Source: Acanthochromis polyacanthus
Lineage: Eukaryota > Chordata > Actinopteri > Pomacentridae
Length of the DNA stretch: 64,000 bases
Assembly: GCF_021347895.1 (NCBI RefSeq)
Contig: NC_067123.1
Span: 35,575,571 to 35,639,570, forward strand
Reading direction: 5' to 3'
The position numbers were made by a program, and so were the translations under genes. The notes beneath the pieces are model-generated. The model was not told where the DNA came from. It did not search any database and saw nothing but the letters and a program-made list of their open reading frames with translations. Below are positions 49,665 through 62,022 of this stretch, piece after piece. Position 1 is the stretch's first letter. Each line of letters opens with the position of its first letter.

Positions 49665-50231
49665 GTCAATATATAATTGAGGGACTTTTGAAGTCCATGG
49701 GATATATCCTGCATACATTTTTATTAAAAGTAAAAAAAAACCTAATGTTTTTTATATTCATTATGATCATACCTTTATAAATGCCATAAGCATTTATTAT
49801 GGAAAACCATCATTTAATAATAAAAAAAATGACTGGATATCACTAAAATGTCAACTCAATAACCGTCCCAATTTAATAACAACCACCTCCTAATTAGCTA
49901 AACAATAATAAAGCGAGCTTATTCAAAAAATAGTTTTGATTGTGTTCTTTTTATTAAGTTGAGATAATCGTGACGGATATTTCTTTTTTGGCAATATATC
50001 AAATTTTAAGGAAGTGAGTTAATTCCAGATCACATGACCTGCTCCGCATGATGTCATTCCCTCCCGAGGAAAAGACTGGCAAGACTCCAAGGCTTTCTTA
50101 GTTATTTAATATAAAGTAATGTGCGAGTCAAGTGTGCATTTATCACGTCAACAGGTTTACTACAATATCTACTACAATACTACTAATATCTGTCAACTAT
50201 GTTACAAAAAGTCCCACAATTATATATTGAC
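49665..50231. mobile_element. TIR element family Y, copy 1, 567 bp
   Basis: The left end GTCAATATATAATTGAGGGA and the right end, read on the other strand as GTCAATATATAATTGTGGGA, form a terminal inverted repeat of about 24 bp that differs at one base. The body is 80-85 per cent similar by eye to 57201-57911. No target-site duplication is obvious and no transposase frame is present. The superfamily is unknown. Confidence 0.75.
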
Positions 50232-50639
50232 CTCAATGCAGCTCGACCACACCAGCTAACCTACTCTTGTGTTACAAACTACATTACGTTACACAATGGC
50301 AAGTATAATAATGGAGTAATTCAATCTGATATGTCCAAACCGGCAGCTGATCCTGTAGAATAATAATGATATAGAAAGATAAATATGAAACCCTGACAGT
50401 CTGAAATGCTGTTTGTTTGGAGACTGTCATCGATATGCTGTAGTTTTGTGCTTAGCTATGGCATTAACTGTATATTTCATCCAATATGAACCTTCCAGCA
50501 TAAAAAACCATATGGAAACGCTAACATTGACAAAAATTTCATCATCTTCTTGTTCACCATCTTGTCTTTACATAAACATAGAGCCTTGGGCCAAAATACA
50601 AAATATTGAGATCCTCATGCAGGATATTTCTTTTATACA
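50232..50639. other. unique non-coding sequence, nothing recognised
   Basis: A 76-codon frame at 50413-50643 has no domain. Confidence 0.5.
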
Positions 50640-51340
50640 GTGAAACGTACTGGAAAACACGGAGCGGCGACATTTTTCTCTTCTAAAACTGTCTAAATGC
50701 CTTTGGGGCTTGTTCCCCAGCGGCATTTATTGAGAGCGAGGAGAGAAGACTGGAGGCGCTTCTGTGAGCCAGAGGTAAGGGTGGGTGTAATGACCCCTGG
50801 CGTTTTGCAATATGTAGCAGATAAACCAAGATGAGAAATCTAAAGTGACCCAACTCGCTAATACATCAGCTCCTGTCAGCAGGTGAAGGTTTGCCTCCCG
50901 GCTGCAGGCGAGATTCCTCGACCTTTGACATGCTTCTACAGAGCGAAGGACAGAAACTGTGAATTTTACCGAAAGGATAAATGCAACGTCGCATTACTTC
51001 ATCTGATGATCTTAGCGTCCTGAAGAGTTGTGGAAAATAAGCCGGCCTCTCCTGAAGCCTGGAAAACAGCAGGTTATCTTGGTTTTTATTATGCCATCAG
51101 GACATAAAGCCCCAATCTGTGAGACAAATCCTTAAGCTGCTTCAGCGGTGGCGAAAAACGTTGAATTTGTGGTCCCAGTGGTGGCACCCGGTGTTATTTT
51201 CCAGGGACACGGGCATAATTTGTGCTTCACACCTGTTGGCTCGACAATGACATCGAGCTCAATAGTGGATAACGAAGTGAGTTCAGCTCGTGTTGGTAGA
51301 TGAAAATTTTGTACCAAAAGAAGCATATACAGGGGACTGA
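50640..51340. promoter_or_regulatory. repeat-poor, GC-moderate island; possible conserved element
   Basis: This stretch lacks simple repeats and transposon ends and is more GC-rich than its surroundings. It contains a short segment (50721-50774) bounded by a pyrimidine-rich AG acceptor and a GTAAGG donor, open for 18 codons. I cannot tell an enhancer, an exon or plain unique sequence apart from here. Confidence 0.2.
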
Positions 51341-52142
51341 GTCATTTGAAGGAGACAGGAAAAATGTTAAGGAGGTTTTATGCTTGTAAGACATATTTCA
51401 GTAAAGTCTGGATTGGACATTGCAATGTTTATCCTAAGAAAAGGGGATTGGACAAGCCTGGGAGTAGTTTGTTCTTTTGCTACTATGATTCTAAGGAATA
51501 TATAGCTTTGACTTCATATATGCTGTATTTTAAACTCCCAACAGCACACAGAACACCAGGACCCCAACACTGAAGCAGTTACATTGAATTTAACCTTCAT
51601 TAAGTGGATTTATACCTGGGATTTCCCTTCTGTGACATGTTAAAATGTCTGCTGAATAAAAAAGGTCTAAGGCAGATGTTTGACTAATTACAATGCAAAC
51701 AGGCAACGGCGTGCAGATATCCTGTGAGGAAACATACACGTGTCTCCTGAACTGACTATGAATAGGTTTGTTTTATGCTCACGATCAGGAAGGAATTACT
51801 TAGATCATGATGGAGAAGTCACTTGACGTGTTGGCTGCACTGGATAATCGCATTTACAACTAATCAACTGAGGTGTCAGCATGAAGTCTTTATCAAGTTA
51901 ATCCATGAGCTCACCTCATTATCAACTCAAAAAAGTGGCTTCATCGTTGTGCAGTTTTTCTAAAAATCTTTTGAGGAAATGAGATGGCAATCTCCCAAAG
52001 ACTTTTTTTTTTCTTTTAAAGTTGGTGGTTTTGCCAGAAATACAAACAGTACAAATGAGTTCACTGTACAGTTGCATTACAGTAAAGCAACATTTTACTT
52101 CTAAAGTGAATAGAAATACTGAAATATTATGGTTCTAGCCAC
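51341..52142. other. unique non-coding sequence, nothing recognised
   Basis: No feature beyond a T-run near 52003-52017. Confidence 0.55.
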
Positions 52143-52812
52143 ACTGTAAAAATATATATGAATGAATAAACAAATCTTGTAAAACAAGCAAACATAAAAA
52201 CAACAGTAAAATCTGGGTTTCAGCAAAAACACTCTAAAAATACCAGATTGCTGTAATGTTCCAACACTGAAAATAACTAAATGAGATTTGCCATGAATTT
52301 AAATACAGTACAACAACTTCATAATCCATTTTACATCTTCAAAGAACAAAATACTATTTGTAAAAATACAGATTTTTGAAGAGGACAAAATGTTATTTTT
52401 TTCCCGTTTGATAACAGTCAACATCTAAGCTGACATTTTTTTTCTGATTTTATTCAATATTATCAGTGATTTACCAACTCAGGGGGAAAAAAAAGTCAAA
52501 AATGTCTGTTTTTTTATTCTCCAATCTATATAAATTGGCTTAAAAAAGCAGCAAATATCTTTAAATGAATAACATGTTGGTAATTTAAACATTTTTTAAG
52601 GTGTAAATTCCCAGCTAAAAATAAAAAAGCAAAACCATTTGTACATTTTTTTTTGATGTGGACACTCTGTACAGTTGTTTGTTTTTTCAAGATTTTTTGT
52701 TAACATGTACATTAACACTTTCTTTTCAGTGATTTTTTTAAGGAACAGTGAAAGTCTGTATAACAGTAAATGATACAGTTAAAAAAAGTTTTTTAAAAAG
52801 TATATTTTTACA
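52143..52812. mobile_element. AT-rich repeat of the 'actgtaaaa' type, ends weakly inverted
   Basis: The left end has CACTGTAAAAATATATA and the right end reads out as TTGTAAAAATATACT. The interior repeats words such as AACAGTAAA, TGTAAAAATA and TACAGT, as in a very common fish non-autonomous element. Pairing at the ends is only about 12 bp, so the limits are tentative. Confidence 0.45.
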
Positions 52813-53339
52813 ACGTATTGGGCTTGAGGAAGAGGGGTAGTACAGCTACAGTGGAGAGAAAGGACGCTCAACATAAACTAAACTGAAGTATAAAGCAATC
52901 TGCAGTGCTTTCAAAGACGATATGACAACTGAGAAAACATTTCTGATCATTTCCTCGCAAACTGTCCTGTTGTTTGGCTCTACACATACAATATAAGTGC
53001 ATTTTAAGAAGACTGGAGCCTGTTTCTGTGTCATTTTCTGACATGCAGGACAAGAAAGCACTTTAGAAAGGAAGTGAACATAACTACATTAAACTGAAAT
53101 GAGCTAACAGACTAAATAGGGAGAGAACGAGGGAAACCGAGCAGAAAAGACAAGAGGGGAAAATGGTACAACTCTAAATGTGATTGTTCCCAATTGATCA
53201 AAAGAAATGAATTTTCGCTTTTATCAATTATTCAGAAAGCCGTTAGTAATTCATGACTATAAGAGACAAAGTGGTTTTGTTCTGGAGATATGAACCCTGA
53301 CTGATGGTTTACTGTCCTTTGTTGATTCTCAGATCACCA
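52813..53339. other. unique non-coding sequence, nothing recognised
   Basis: No element or gene is recognised. Confidence 0.55.
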
Positions 53340-53510
53340 GTCATTTGCCCTTGTGTACATATATTTATGGTTCTTTTTAAATTGTTACTGTTTATTGCTG
53401 TTTTTTTTTTTTGCTTTGACACCATATGGGAACTGGTATCCTAATCTCGATGTGCCCGATACAATGACAATAAAGGCTATTCTGTTCTATTCTATTCTAT
53501 TCTATTCTTG
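53340..53510 (+). mobile_element. LINE 3' end with (TTCTA)n tail
   Basis: The sequence reads CATATGGGAACTGGTATCCT, then GATACAATGACAATAAAGGC, then about five TATTC units (53478-53507). This order, ending in ACAATGACAATAAAG plus a pentamer tail, is a classic fish LINE terminus. Only the 3' end is present, as usual for 5'-truncated insertions. Confidence 0.8.
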
Positions 53511-55219
53511 TCTTTTACAGTTTAAAAATTTCTACTTTTCATACATTTCTCCATCAAAGAAGTCAAACTATTGCTGGAGGAACCATTTTCACATATTAGC
53601 CACAATTTTAACCTCACTTTGCTCCCTAATTTCATTCTGTTACTCCCTCTGTTAAAGTCCTTTTGTTTCATTTCGGTTTGAAACCACAGTATTATCAATG
53701 AGAAAAAAAAATGCTGAGGAATATTTGGAAAACGGAAAACAGTGAGCATTGAAAGGTTAATTGAACAACTTGTATGTTGTTTTGCTCGCTTTGTGTGGGA
53801 CAATCTCTCCCCGCTGCCTACTCAGCTGCACAGATACATAAACTAAACCAAATTAATTTGTTCTCTCGGAGGCAGGCTTTCGGCTGCGTGAGCTGACATT
53901 ACGTGACAGAGAAAAAAACATCTCCAAGTCCTTCAAAACAGCAACCCGGTTTCAAAGTCAAATGTTGAGCCATCCTCGCGGAAATGTGGAGTTGATATTT
54001 TAAAATGGAAAACACACAGACTTATGTGATTTTCTCTGTCATGCTCTCTCAATTTCCTCCCCCCTCCTCTGCTGCAGTCAGTCTCATAAGTATTCAACAT
54101 CAATTCTGTATTCATTTATTCTTCGTATTGCATTCAAACAGAAATGTAATTCGAGAAGACTTTATACCTTGAATAGTAATAAAAATGAAATGAGATTGAA
54201 CAATCAAAGCAGCTAATGAATGAGATGACGGGGAAAGATGGAGACAGACTGGAGGAATGAATGGAAGATGATAGTAATTCAACAGAATAAAAACTTAAAG
54301 CTTAATGAGGAAGACTCAGAGCCATGCCTTTTATCTCATTCTCTCTTCTTCCTTATGTTTCCCCAGTTCTCTCTACAGAAAACGTTAAAAAAATCCTGAT
54401 TTATTTTATCCTTTCTTTTCCAAAAATGTTGTGTTCATACACAAGCAACTACCATCACGATGAGTAATGCTGCCTGGAGTTTTTAATCAACGTAATTAGG
54501 AAGAGAATATAATCAACCTATATGCAAACTATTCTACCATCTTTCCTCACAATATTCAGTAGCAGTAAATTAAAAAAGTTTCTGACTGGAGGATGAAAAA
54601 AAATGCAACATAACATCATCTACGTAAAGTAATAAAGTTCTCTGAAAAAACTGTGATGGAGGGAAGCAGGAAGTAATGTGATGGTTGACACAGCAACAAA
54701 CTCCATGCAAGGATGATGTCTGGGTGGATGAATGGGGCAACAAAAAATCTGACGTTTACCGAAAATGTTTTCAACTAATGGTCAACTTTGGTTTTATCCT
54801 ACAACTATTTCAAGCTTCTAAAACCTTCTGATTGGTTCTTCTGAAAGGTATATTGTCATTTTTATAACGACCAAAATGACAGCATTTATGGGAGCAAGAA
54901 ATTCTAAAAACCATCCGACATTATCTTCCAACAGTACTTGAACTATTTAAAACAAAGGATAGAATTGCAAGGCCATTAGTGGCTCAGCTGTGACCAATAT
55001 TCCTGTGGCACATTTAGGAATGTTTCACCTGAACTGGGATGAACTGCCGGTTGTGTAAACCCATAGTTCATCAGTGGTATCACCAGTAAAAACTCAATTT
55101 TTACTGATGATACCTGTGGCCAATTGGAAAAATGTTGCACATATGGATTCCAAGATTCTAAAATTCTTGTAATCATATATCAAAAAAGAAACTTAATTTT
55201 CAATTTTTTTTTAATTTTT
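53511..55219. other. unique non-coding sequence with one hairpin
   Basis: A near-perfect hairpin of about 21-bp arms lies at 55072-55119 (AGTAAAAA, CTCAA loop, TTTTTACT, continuing outward to CAGTGGTATCA/TGATACCTGTG). No gene is recognised. Confidence 0.5.
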
Positions 55220-55350
55220 TTTTTTATGATTTATGGCATTCTAGCCTCACAGAAGACTTTTTTTTAAAAAACTATTTCTATTATTAGCCATAGCTGTGCT
55301 GTTTCCATAGAAGTGCAAGGCTTTATATTGTAGTGAAAATTAAATTTCAA
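55220..55350 (+). mobile_element. dispersed repeat family X, copy 3, partial
   Basis: TTTATGGCATTCTAGCCTCA (55230) and GTGCTGTTTCCATAGAAGTG (55297), then TATTGTAGTGAAAA, match the 3' parts of the copies ending near 27870 and 41640. The upstream part is absent. Confidence 0.6.
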
Positions 55351-56035
55351 AAAAGCATTTTTTTTAACAAAAAAAGGGCAGTGGAGGCATTTCCAAAATC
55401 TAATAAGAAGCATGTTTAAACCACTGACACTTATGAGTCACTTAAATGACTAGATTTTAAATCAAATAACACTCAGTATAACTTCCTGATCCTGGACATT
55501 AGTATTAGCACAGCATTACAACCAGTGTTATCATTTGAAATGACCACAATCTCCATTTTGATTAAATACAGCCAACAGGAATTTGAAACAATCACAATCT
55601 ACTTGACTTTCCAATATCATATCCGGCACCGGGCACGAGGATGAATGTGCTGGAAACAGCGAGCGGGTGGTTGTGAAGGCATTAATGAGATGCTTATGAA
55701 CAGCCGAATGGATTTGCATGCTGCTACACTTTTGTTATTCAACTGAGCCTTCGGTTAAGCTGCTCTTTTTTCCCCCCTTTTCTTTTTTCCTCTCGACATC
55801 TGGCGTCAAGGGTTTATATCCCCATTTTATAAGAGTGGAGACAATTGAACCTGAATAATTACTGAGGTAGATGTGCATGCCGCAGTCTGGGGAAGTTATT
55901 AAGCATCAATATAAACAACAGACTGATCCACGTATTTAATGAGCGCGTCTTGAGTTTGAAAAAAGTCAAATCGAAGGAATGTTGCACAATTGGCCGCCAC
56001 TATATCTCACGCATTCTCATTAGCAAACAAGAGCG
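55351..56035. other. unique non-coding sequence, nothing recognised
   Basis: A perfect octamer ATTTGCAT lies near 55713. No element is recognised until the TTAA at 56036. Confidence 0.5.
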
Positions 56036-56626
56036 TTAAAGGGGAACTTCGGTTTTTTTCAACCTGGGGTCTGTTTTCATATGTCATTTCATACAATGAG
56101 TGATGCAGAAATGAATTTTCGACATAGCTCCAGTATTTAGCCAGGCAGGCAGCTTAGCAGCTTAGCTAGCAGCTCAGCTAGCAAAAAGTATCGGGCAACT
56201 GGCCCCCCCGCGTCAAAGTCCATCCTAACGTGCCGAAATCACACGTTTTGGCGCGAGCTATGGCGCGATTTCGGAACGAGATTTGCTTTCTAGCGTCCTG
56301 AGCTTTGGATACAGATGACAACAAATAGCGATCGCCAGGTAATGTGGAGGTTTTCGTTCACTTCTCATCTTTAGTTTGTTGTGGGACACTTGTTGAGACT
56401 ATCTGAGCCGCTCAGTGTGGGAAAAAAGCATGTTAGGGTGGACTTTGACGCGGGGGGGCCAGTTGCCCGATACTTTTCGCTAGCTGAGCTGCTAGCTGAG
56501 CTGCTAAGCTGCCTGCCTGGCTAAATACTGGAGCTATGTCGAAAATTCATTTCTCCATCACTCACTTGCATGAAATGACATATGAAAACAGACCCCAGGT
56601 TGAAAAAAACCGAAGTTCCCCTTTAA
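56036..56626. mobile_element. TTAA-flanked fold-back MITE (T2/Kolobok-like), copy 2, near complete
   Basis: The ends are the same as in the copy at 7014-7498: TTAAAGGGGAACTTCGG at the left and its reverse complement at the right, with TTAA at 56036-56039 and 56623-56626. The inverted arms here are about 198 bp (56036-56233 and 56428-56626), leaving a central loop of about 194 bp. The arms carry an internal array of AGCTGAGCTGCTAGC-type words, which gives slippage points. The loop includes ATTTCGGAACGAGATTTGC, shared with copy 1. There is no coding capacity. Kolobok assignment is by the TTAA target and AAAGG terminus. Confidence 0.88.
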
Positions 56627-57200
56627 GACGTTTTACGAAGTAGCTGATTTATTTGACCATTTTTGTCCTGTAAATGCATGATCTTCACTCAGAGTGTCCA
56701 TCATCGTCTCCAACGAAGCCCAGTGTTTACATAAATGAGTTAGCAGAGCAGCAATATTACACTCCCGCCTTTCTTTGAGAATGCTCTATGTCTTGGAGTG
56801 AAAAGCCTGCTCCGTGCAGATAACCGAGTGCTGCTGTCCTCCGCGCATCAAAGAGATTACTGCCGGAATCTGCTGGAGCTGTGTGGCTAAAATGTGGCCC
56901 TGGCAGTAAATGGCAAAAAACACAAAGCAATGAATTAAAAATGATCGGAGATGTGAGTTTAGCCCAGGTGCTGCTCAAGTGCAGACCACAGAGCAAAACT
57001 CACCTTGGTCTAGCTGTTAGGGCATCAGGGGTTAATTACAGCATGACAGTAAATACAGTGTAGAGGCTCCGTACAATAACAAAGGCTCATAGCTATTAGA
57101 AAAAACTGATACTCTGATATTCTGCTCATTTGTCTTCTCCTACTGAGACATTTTCTCTCATGCACAACCTCCAAGCGTTTAACTCTTCATTTGTGCAAGC
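56627..57200. other. unique non-coding spacer, nothing recognised
   Basis: Two overlapping opposed frames of 60-79 codons show no domain. Confidence 0.55.
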
Positions 57201-57911
57201 ATATAGTAGTACTTTTGAAATCCATGGGGTATATCTTGCACACACTTTTATTAAACGTTAAAAAAAACATCTTTTAACGTTCATTATGATCATATCTTGA
57301 CAAACCTCATAATTACTATTATGGAAACAGTCATCTATTAATAAAAAATGACTGGATATCACTAAAATATCAACTAAATAACTGTTCAAATTTAATAACA
57401 ACCACCTTCTAATTAGCTAAACAATAGTAAAATAAGCTTATTCAACAAGAGTTTTGATTGTGTTCTTTTTATTAAGTTGAGACTATCATGACAGATATTT
57501 CTTTTTTTGCAATTTATCAAATTTTATGTGGAAAGTATAAGTTACCCATTGCAAAATGACTTCTCTTTGAAGTGTGTTAATTCCAGATCACATGACCTGC
57601 TCCACATGTCGTCATTTCCTCCTGAAGAAAAAATTGGCCAGACTCCAAGGCTTTCTGAGTTATTTAATATAAAGTAGTGTGTGAGTCAAGTGTGGATTTA
57701 TCACGTCGGCAGATTTACTACAATATCTTTACAGACAACTTTCAATTTTACTCAATTGTATGTAGAATATTTAGAAGAATCTTTCTGTAAAAATGCCGTG
57801 TGGTGTTTGGTTTGAGGCGGTCATGTTGGTTTTAGGCCTGAAAACAGCAAAAAATGTCAACTATGATACCTGTAAGCTATGTTAGAAAAAGTCCCGCAAT
57901 TATATATTGAC
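57201..57911. mobile_element. TIR element family Y, copy 2, longer form
   Basis: It is collinear with 49665-50231: shared words include TGACTGGATATCACTAAAAT, ACCTTCTAATTAGCTAAACA (ACCTCC in copy 1), CCAGATCACATGACCTGCTC and CTCCAAGGCTTTCT. The right terminus AATTATATATTGAC is intact and the left terminus is degraded. Relative to copy 1 it carries extra sequence near 57530-57575 and 57735-57860, so copy 1 is probably an internally deleted form. Confidence 0.72.
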
Positions 57912-58200
57912 CCTGGGATAGACCGATTATCAGCCTGGTTGATTATCGTAGCCAGTGCTTGGCATTCTCGTTATTGTTATTGGTAAATCATTGATGGATT
58001 ATTGATGAATTAAATGCTACTTCAGGTGTGATACAGACTCTTCTCGCTGTCTGTCATCACTCTGTGGTCTCAGAAACGTCTCAAAGAGCAAAAACGTGTA
58101 TGTAAAAACATACACAAAATGTATATTGGTCCCAAATATCGTTTATCAGTCTTTCTTGATTACCAATAATCCACATCAGTCCCTCATAAACATTGTTTTT
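57912..58200. repeat. possible 'gggatagaccgattatc' interspersed repeat fragment
   Basis: CCTGGGATAGACCGATTATC followed by AGCCTGGTTGATTATCG resembles the end of a known fish repeat rich in CGATAT/CGATTAT words. The body is degenerate. The limits are guesses. Confidence 0.35.
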
Positions 58201-60734
58201 ATATAAGCAGAAGCTGAAGGATGCAGAATCACAGCAGCATAGTGTGATGTTTTTCTATGTATCATGGAGTTTTTGTGTGTAGGTCAGCATGCTGGTAAAT
58301 TTACAGTTTTATGGCCTTGGGCTGTCTGTGCCTGTATGTGTGCACATGCTTTTGTGTATTCTAGATTAACCTCCACCAAAAATGAGCTGTGTGCAAGCTG
58401 TTCATCATCACAAGGTAAAGCGTTGCACCATTTTTAGGACTAGAGGTTACAAGGAGGATTCAGTAAAGATAAGGGATGTTCAGGTTAAAGGATAGGTTCA
58501 GCATAAAGTCTTCATGTGAACAGCGAACCATTTAATAAAATGTTATATAAGAAAAAGTTTGCTCGTACACAGAGTTTGTAGTATAGGAGGCAGAATTCGA
58601 CATGGAAATTAAGACAGGTGGATGGAGAGAGAAAGGTGTAGGCGGAAAAGTGAGAGAGGAAACAGACAAAAAAAAGTTGTTGAAAACTGATAATAAAATT
58701 CAGCTCCGTAGATTTTTATACATTATTCGTAGCAGGAGAGCAACATGGAAGGGGGGCGAGGGAATAAACAAAGCAGGATAGGTGAACGAATAAGAGAGAA
58801 GGAAACAGAACTGCATGGAAATAGTGCAACAACTTACACTGAAACACATCCTGCACTCAGCGGACTGGTTCTGTTTGCCTGAAGGTGGGTTTTTACTGTA
58901 AAGCTGGGAGGTACTGGGACATATAGCACATATAGGAAAACACTGAGCTTCTTCTGGTTTGTGGAGTTTAATTTCGGATAATGCTCATGAAACTTTCAGC
59001 AGCGAGCCAGATGGACAAGTAAACTGAAAGAATAAAATTTAAACACAGAAAATAAACAGATGAATTGGTTGGAGAATGTGGAGATAAATTTAAATTTCAG
59101 TAAATAGACTGTGTTAATACACAAGATTAAGATTGTATGCGAAAGTTTGAGTGGTTGCCCGTAACTTCTGTGGAGCGAAACACTTAAGAAGTAAACACAA
59201 ACTTTGCAGCAAACAGATGTTGAAATGAACCTCTTTACAAACCTACAGTTTTGTAAGTTCCTAAGGTATTGCGTTATTTAAGTGTTCTGTAGCACCAGTT
59301 TTCTCACTATGGTTGATTTAGGAATTTTCGGCTCTTTGTTAACATCTGCACAGGTTGTGTTTACTAAAAAAAATACACAGTTGGCCCAAGTGTGAACAAA
59401 CTTTTACAAACGACTGTAACAGGCTGAAGGCAGAGAGTCGTCCTCCAAACACACGATAAGCCTCCAGTTTCACAATCACAAAGTAATGTCTTTCAAATTA
59501 AGCACAAGGGTAAAATTTCAGAAGCTCAATTTGGAAATTTGAAGCAAAAAAAGTGCAGAAAATGACAGTAATTTCACCTTTGATAAATCAAAAGCCTAGA
59601 ATCATCACAAGCACTAAATAAAATGTTTAAAATGCACTTTTCATTAAAACAGCAAGTGAAACAAAATAAATGATAAAGGTAGTAAAGTAATGACAAAATT
59701 AGAAATGATAAGGAAGTTTTTTTGTTTTGTTTTTTCAAAAAAAAATAAAAGGGGAGGGGGGATAGATGTTTTCTGGCTGGAGGCCAACTATAGTTGCTAT
59801 AGTGCCAAGTTTAATGATGGAGATGCAAAGAGTCACAGAGTCATCAGATCTAAGGTCATGAATTCTGGGAGTTAAAGCCTTCTGCAGGTAGAATGTACAT
59901 TTTTATAGATGCACTAATGAGGCAGGAGAATTCTAAGCTCTGAAGAAATAGTGAAGGTGAGATTGAAGTAATGTCTTGGTGTCATTAAACTCTCATTAAG
60001 ACTCAGGCCACATTCTGAATTTAATAGACTTTCTACTCACTCCTACAAACACCAAAGAAGACGGGGGGAAAGAGTTCTATACACTAATGTGTCTCCGCCT
60101 TGGAAATCTAGACTGAGGACAACATTTATGCATTCTTATTCCAAATGCTTGGTGGAAAAATACTGTGAACTTTGAGGACACAAGTTGCAACATTTATACC
60201 AGACGTTACAACATCCTCACCTCGCCCTTAATCAACTCTCAAACCCTTTATTCCCCTTTAGATTTAAAGCTGTTACTAACAGCTACATTGATTTTCCATT
60301 TCTACTTCATTTTCCACATTCCATACAACCGATTTGCATCAGTATAAATCAACAGTTCAATATTGAGTTACTACACAATGAGACTCGGTAAAATGCCCAG
60401 AGATGACCGGACGACCTCTGGCACTGATAGCAATGAAACAAAATGAAGCCGGAGATAAAAAGGATAAAAAGCAAGGGGAAGGAGGGAAAAAATGAGAGAT
60501 TGGAGGAAAAACAATCAGTGAATAAAGAGATAAGGAGGAAAAAAGAGAAAGATGGAGCTATAGATGCCGGAAAAAGCATAAACAAGTCAAACATGTGGAA
60601 AACTTGTAATCTGCAACGTAGCAAGCATCATTTAATTCTTCTTTGGCAGGTGTATGTTCTTTTGTGTGCGATGTACATCAGCATGTGATGAAAAGCAGAT
60701 TTTATGGAATCATAGGAGCGTCACAATAAAAGAC
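58201..60734. other. unique non-coding sequence, nothing recognised
   Basis: Purine-rich stretches (58610-58680, 60440-60560) create lysine-rich frames without domains. No element termini are recognised. Confidence 0.5.
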
Positions 60735-61050
60735 AAATCTGTTTAAAAAGGAAAACAAATATGTAAATATAAAGTAAAAATAAAAAATATGTTTAAAAAT
60801 AAGGGAATATATGTGTGAATATGAAGAGGAATAAATAAAAGAGTAAATAACAATATAAATCTGTTTAAAAAAATAAGCACATAAATGTGCGAATATAAAC
60901 AAGAAAAATAAAAAAATGTTTAAAAAAGATGGGAATATATGTGTAAATATGAAGAAGATTAAATAAAAGAATAAATAAATAAAGTGTGACAAAAATAAGC
61001 AAATAGATGTATAAATATAAAGACGAATAAATATAAAATATATGGAAATA
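60735..61050. repeat. AT-rich minisatellite, period about 122 bp, ~2.6 units
   Basis: AAATCTGTTTAAAAA recurs at 60735 and 60857. GGGAATATATGTGTGAATATG and GGGAATATATGTGTAAATATG recur at about 60803 and 60931, and a third partial unit (AAAAATAAGCAAATAGATGT) begins near 60991. The hydrophobic minus-strand frames (up to 96 codons) are a by-product of this AAATA-rich repeat. Confidence 0.8.
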
Positions 61051-62022
61051 TAAAGGTAAATTTTGTCTTGGCTTTTCCTTTTTCCTCTTGTTTTTCCATT
61101 TTGCCTTTGCTTTTAATAGATGGACTGAGCTGTCAATCAAATGGTTTTGGGTGGGGTTTTCTGTGCAGAGTGAGTAGCCAATACTTGATCATATTTTATA
61201 CTTACATATTTATTTCCTTATTTTGTAATAGCTTTATCTTTTATTATGGTACTAATGTGATTCCCTAGAATTTGGCATTCGTTTTCTCCAAAAATTACTG
61301 TCTTCAATATTTCATTGGCATGTTTGCATTAGCTCTTTGAAAGTTAATTTAGTTCACTTTTCTGACTTACAGACAAATACATCTTTTTGCTATTCAAATA
61401 AGAACGGAATTGCAGAGTGGCATCAAAAGAAGTGGAAAAAGTGTTTGGATCAGCAATGAGCAGAGGTGTCGAGACTGTGAATGAAATCATCGCCAGCATA
61501 AAGAGGGTGAAAATTCGGTCAGATTTACCCTCAAAGTTGATACTTTCACAGTGAAACTGCAGCCAATATCTGCTGCCTCCATTTGGCCCCGCGATGATTT
61601 AGGTGCATTGGAGGATGTGTGAAATGGGATTAAGCACTCAGTGACAACATGCTTCACTAAGACAGAGTGAAATTTGGCATGAAGCTGAACATTGTTAATA
61701 AAGTGAAGAAAAAGGGGAGGCTAAAGAACATTAAAGTGTAATCTTGTGTTAAATGGAATATCAAATGATTTCTATTTTTCTCTTCTGATGGAGAATAATG
61801 ACAAATTCAACACATGTAGGTGTGGTTATATTACATTGCAACTACACATGACATGTCTGTATCATCAGGTTAAGCAGTGGAACACCAAACGTTCTGGCAA
61901 AACTTTTTGTATTAACTAACATGCTGAATACTGTGTGCAATAAATGAGCCGTTTCATCTATTTAAGGTCAAAAAATTGAGAAAAAATGTTCACCCAACTA
62001 TTAGTTTGTTTTGAGCAACTAA
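61051..62022. other. unique non-coding sequence, nothing recognised
   Basis: No gene or element is recognised. Confidence 0.55.

Noticed and set aside
60702..61140. Minus-strand frames that look like a multi-pass membrane protein
   Set aside because: They are translations of the AAATA-rich minisatellite (Phe/Ile/Tyr/Leu from TTT/ATA/TAT), not a protein gene.
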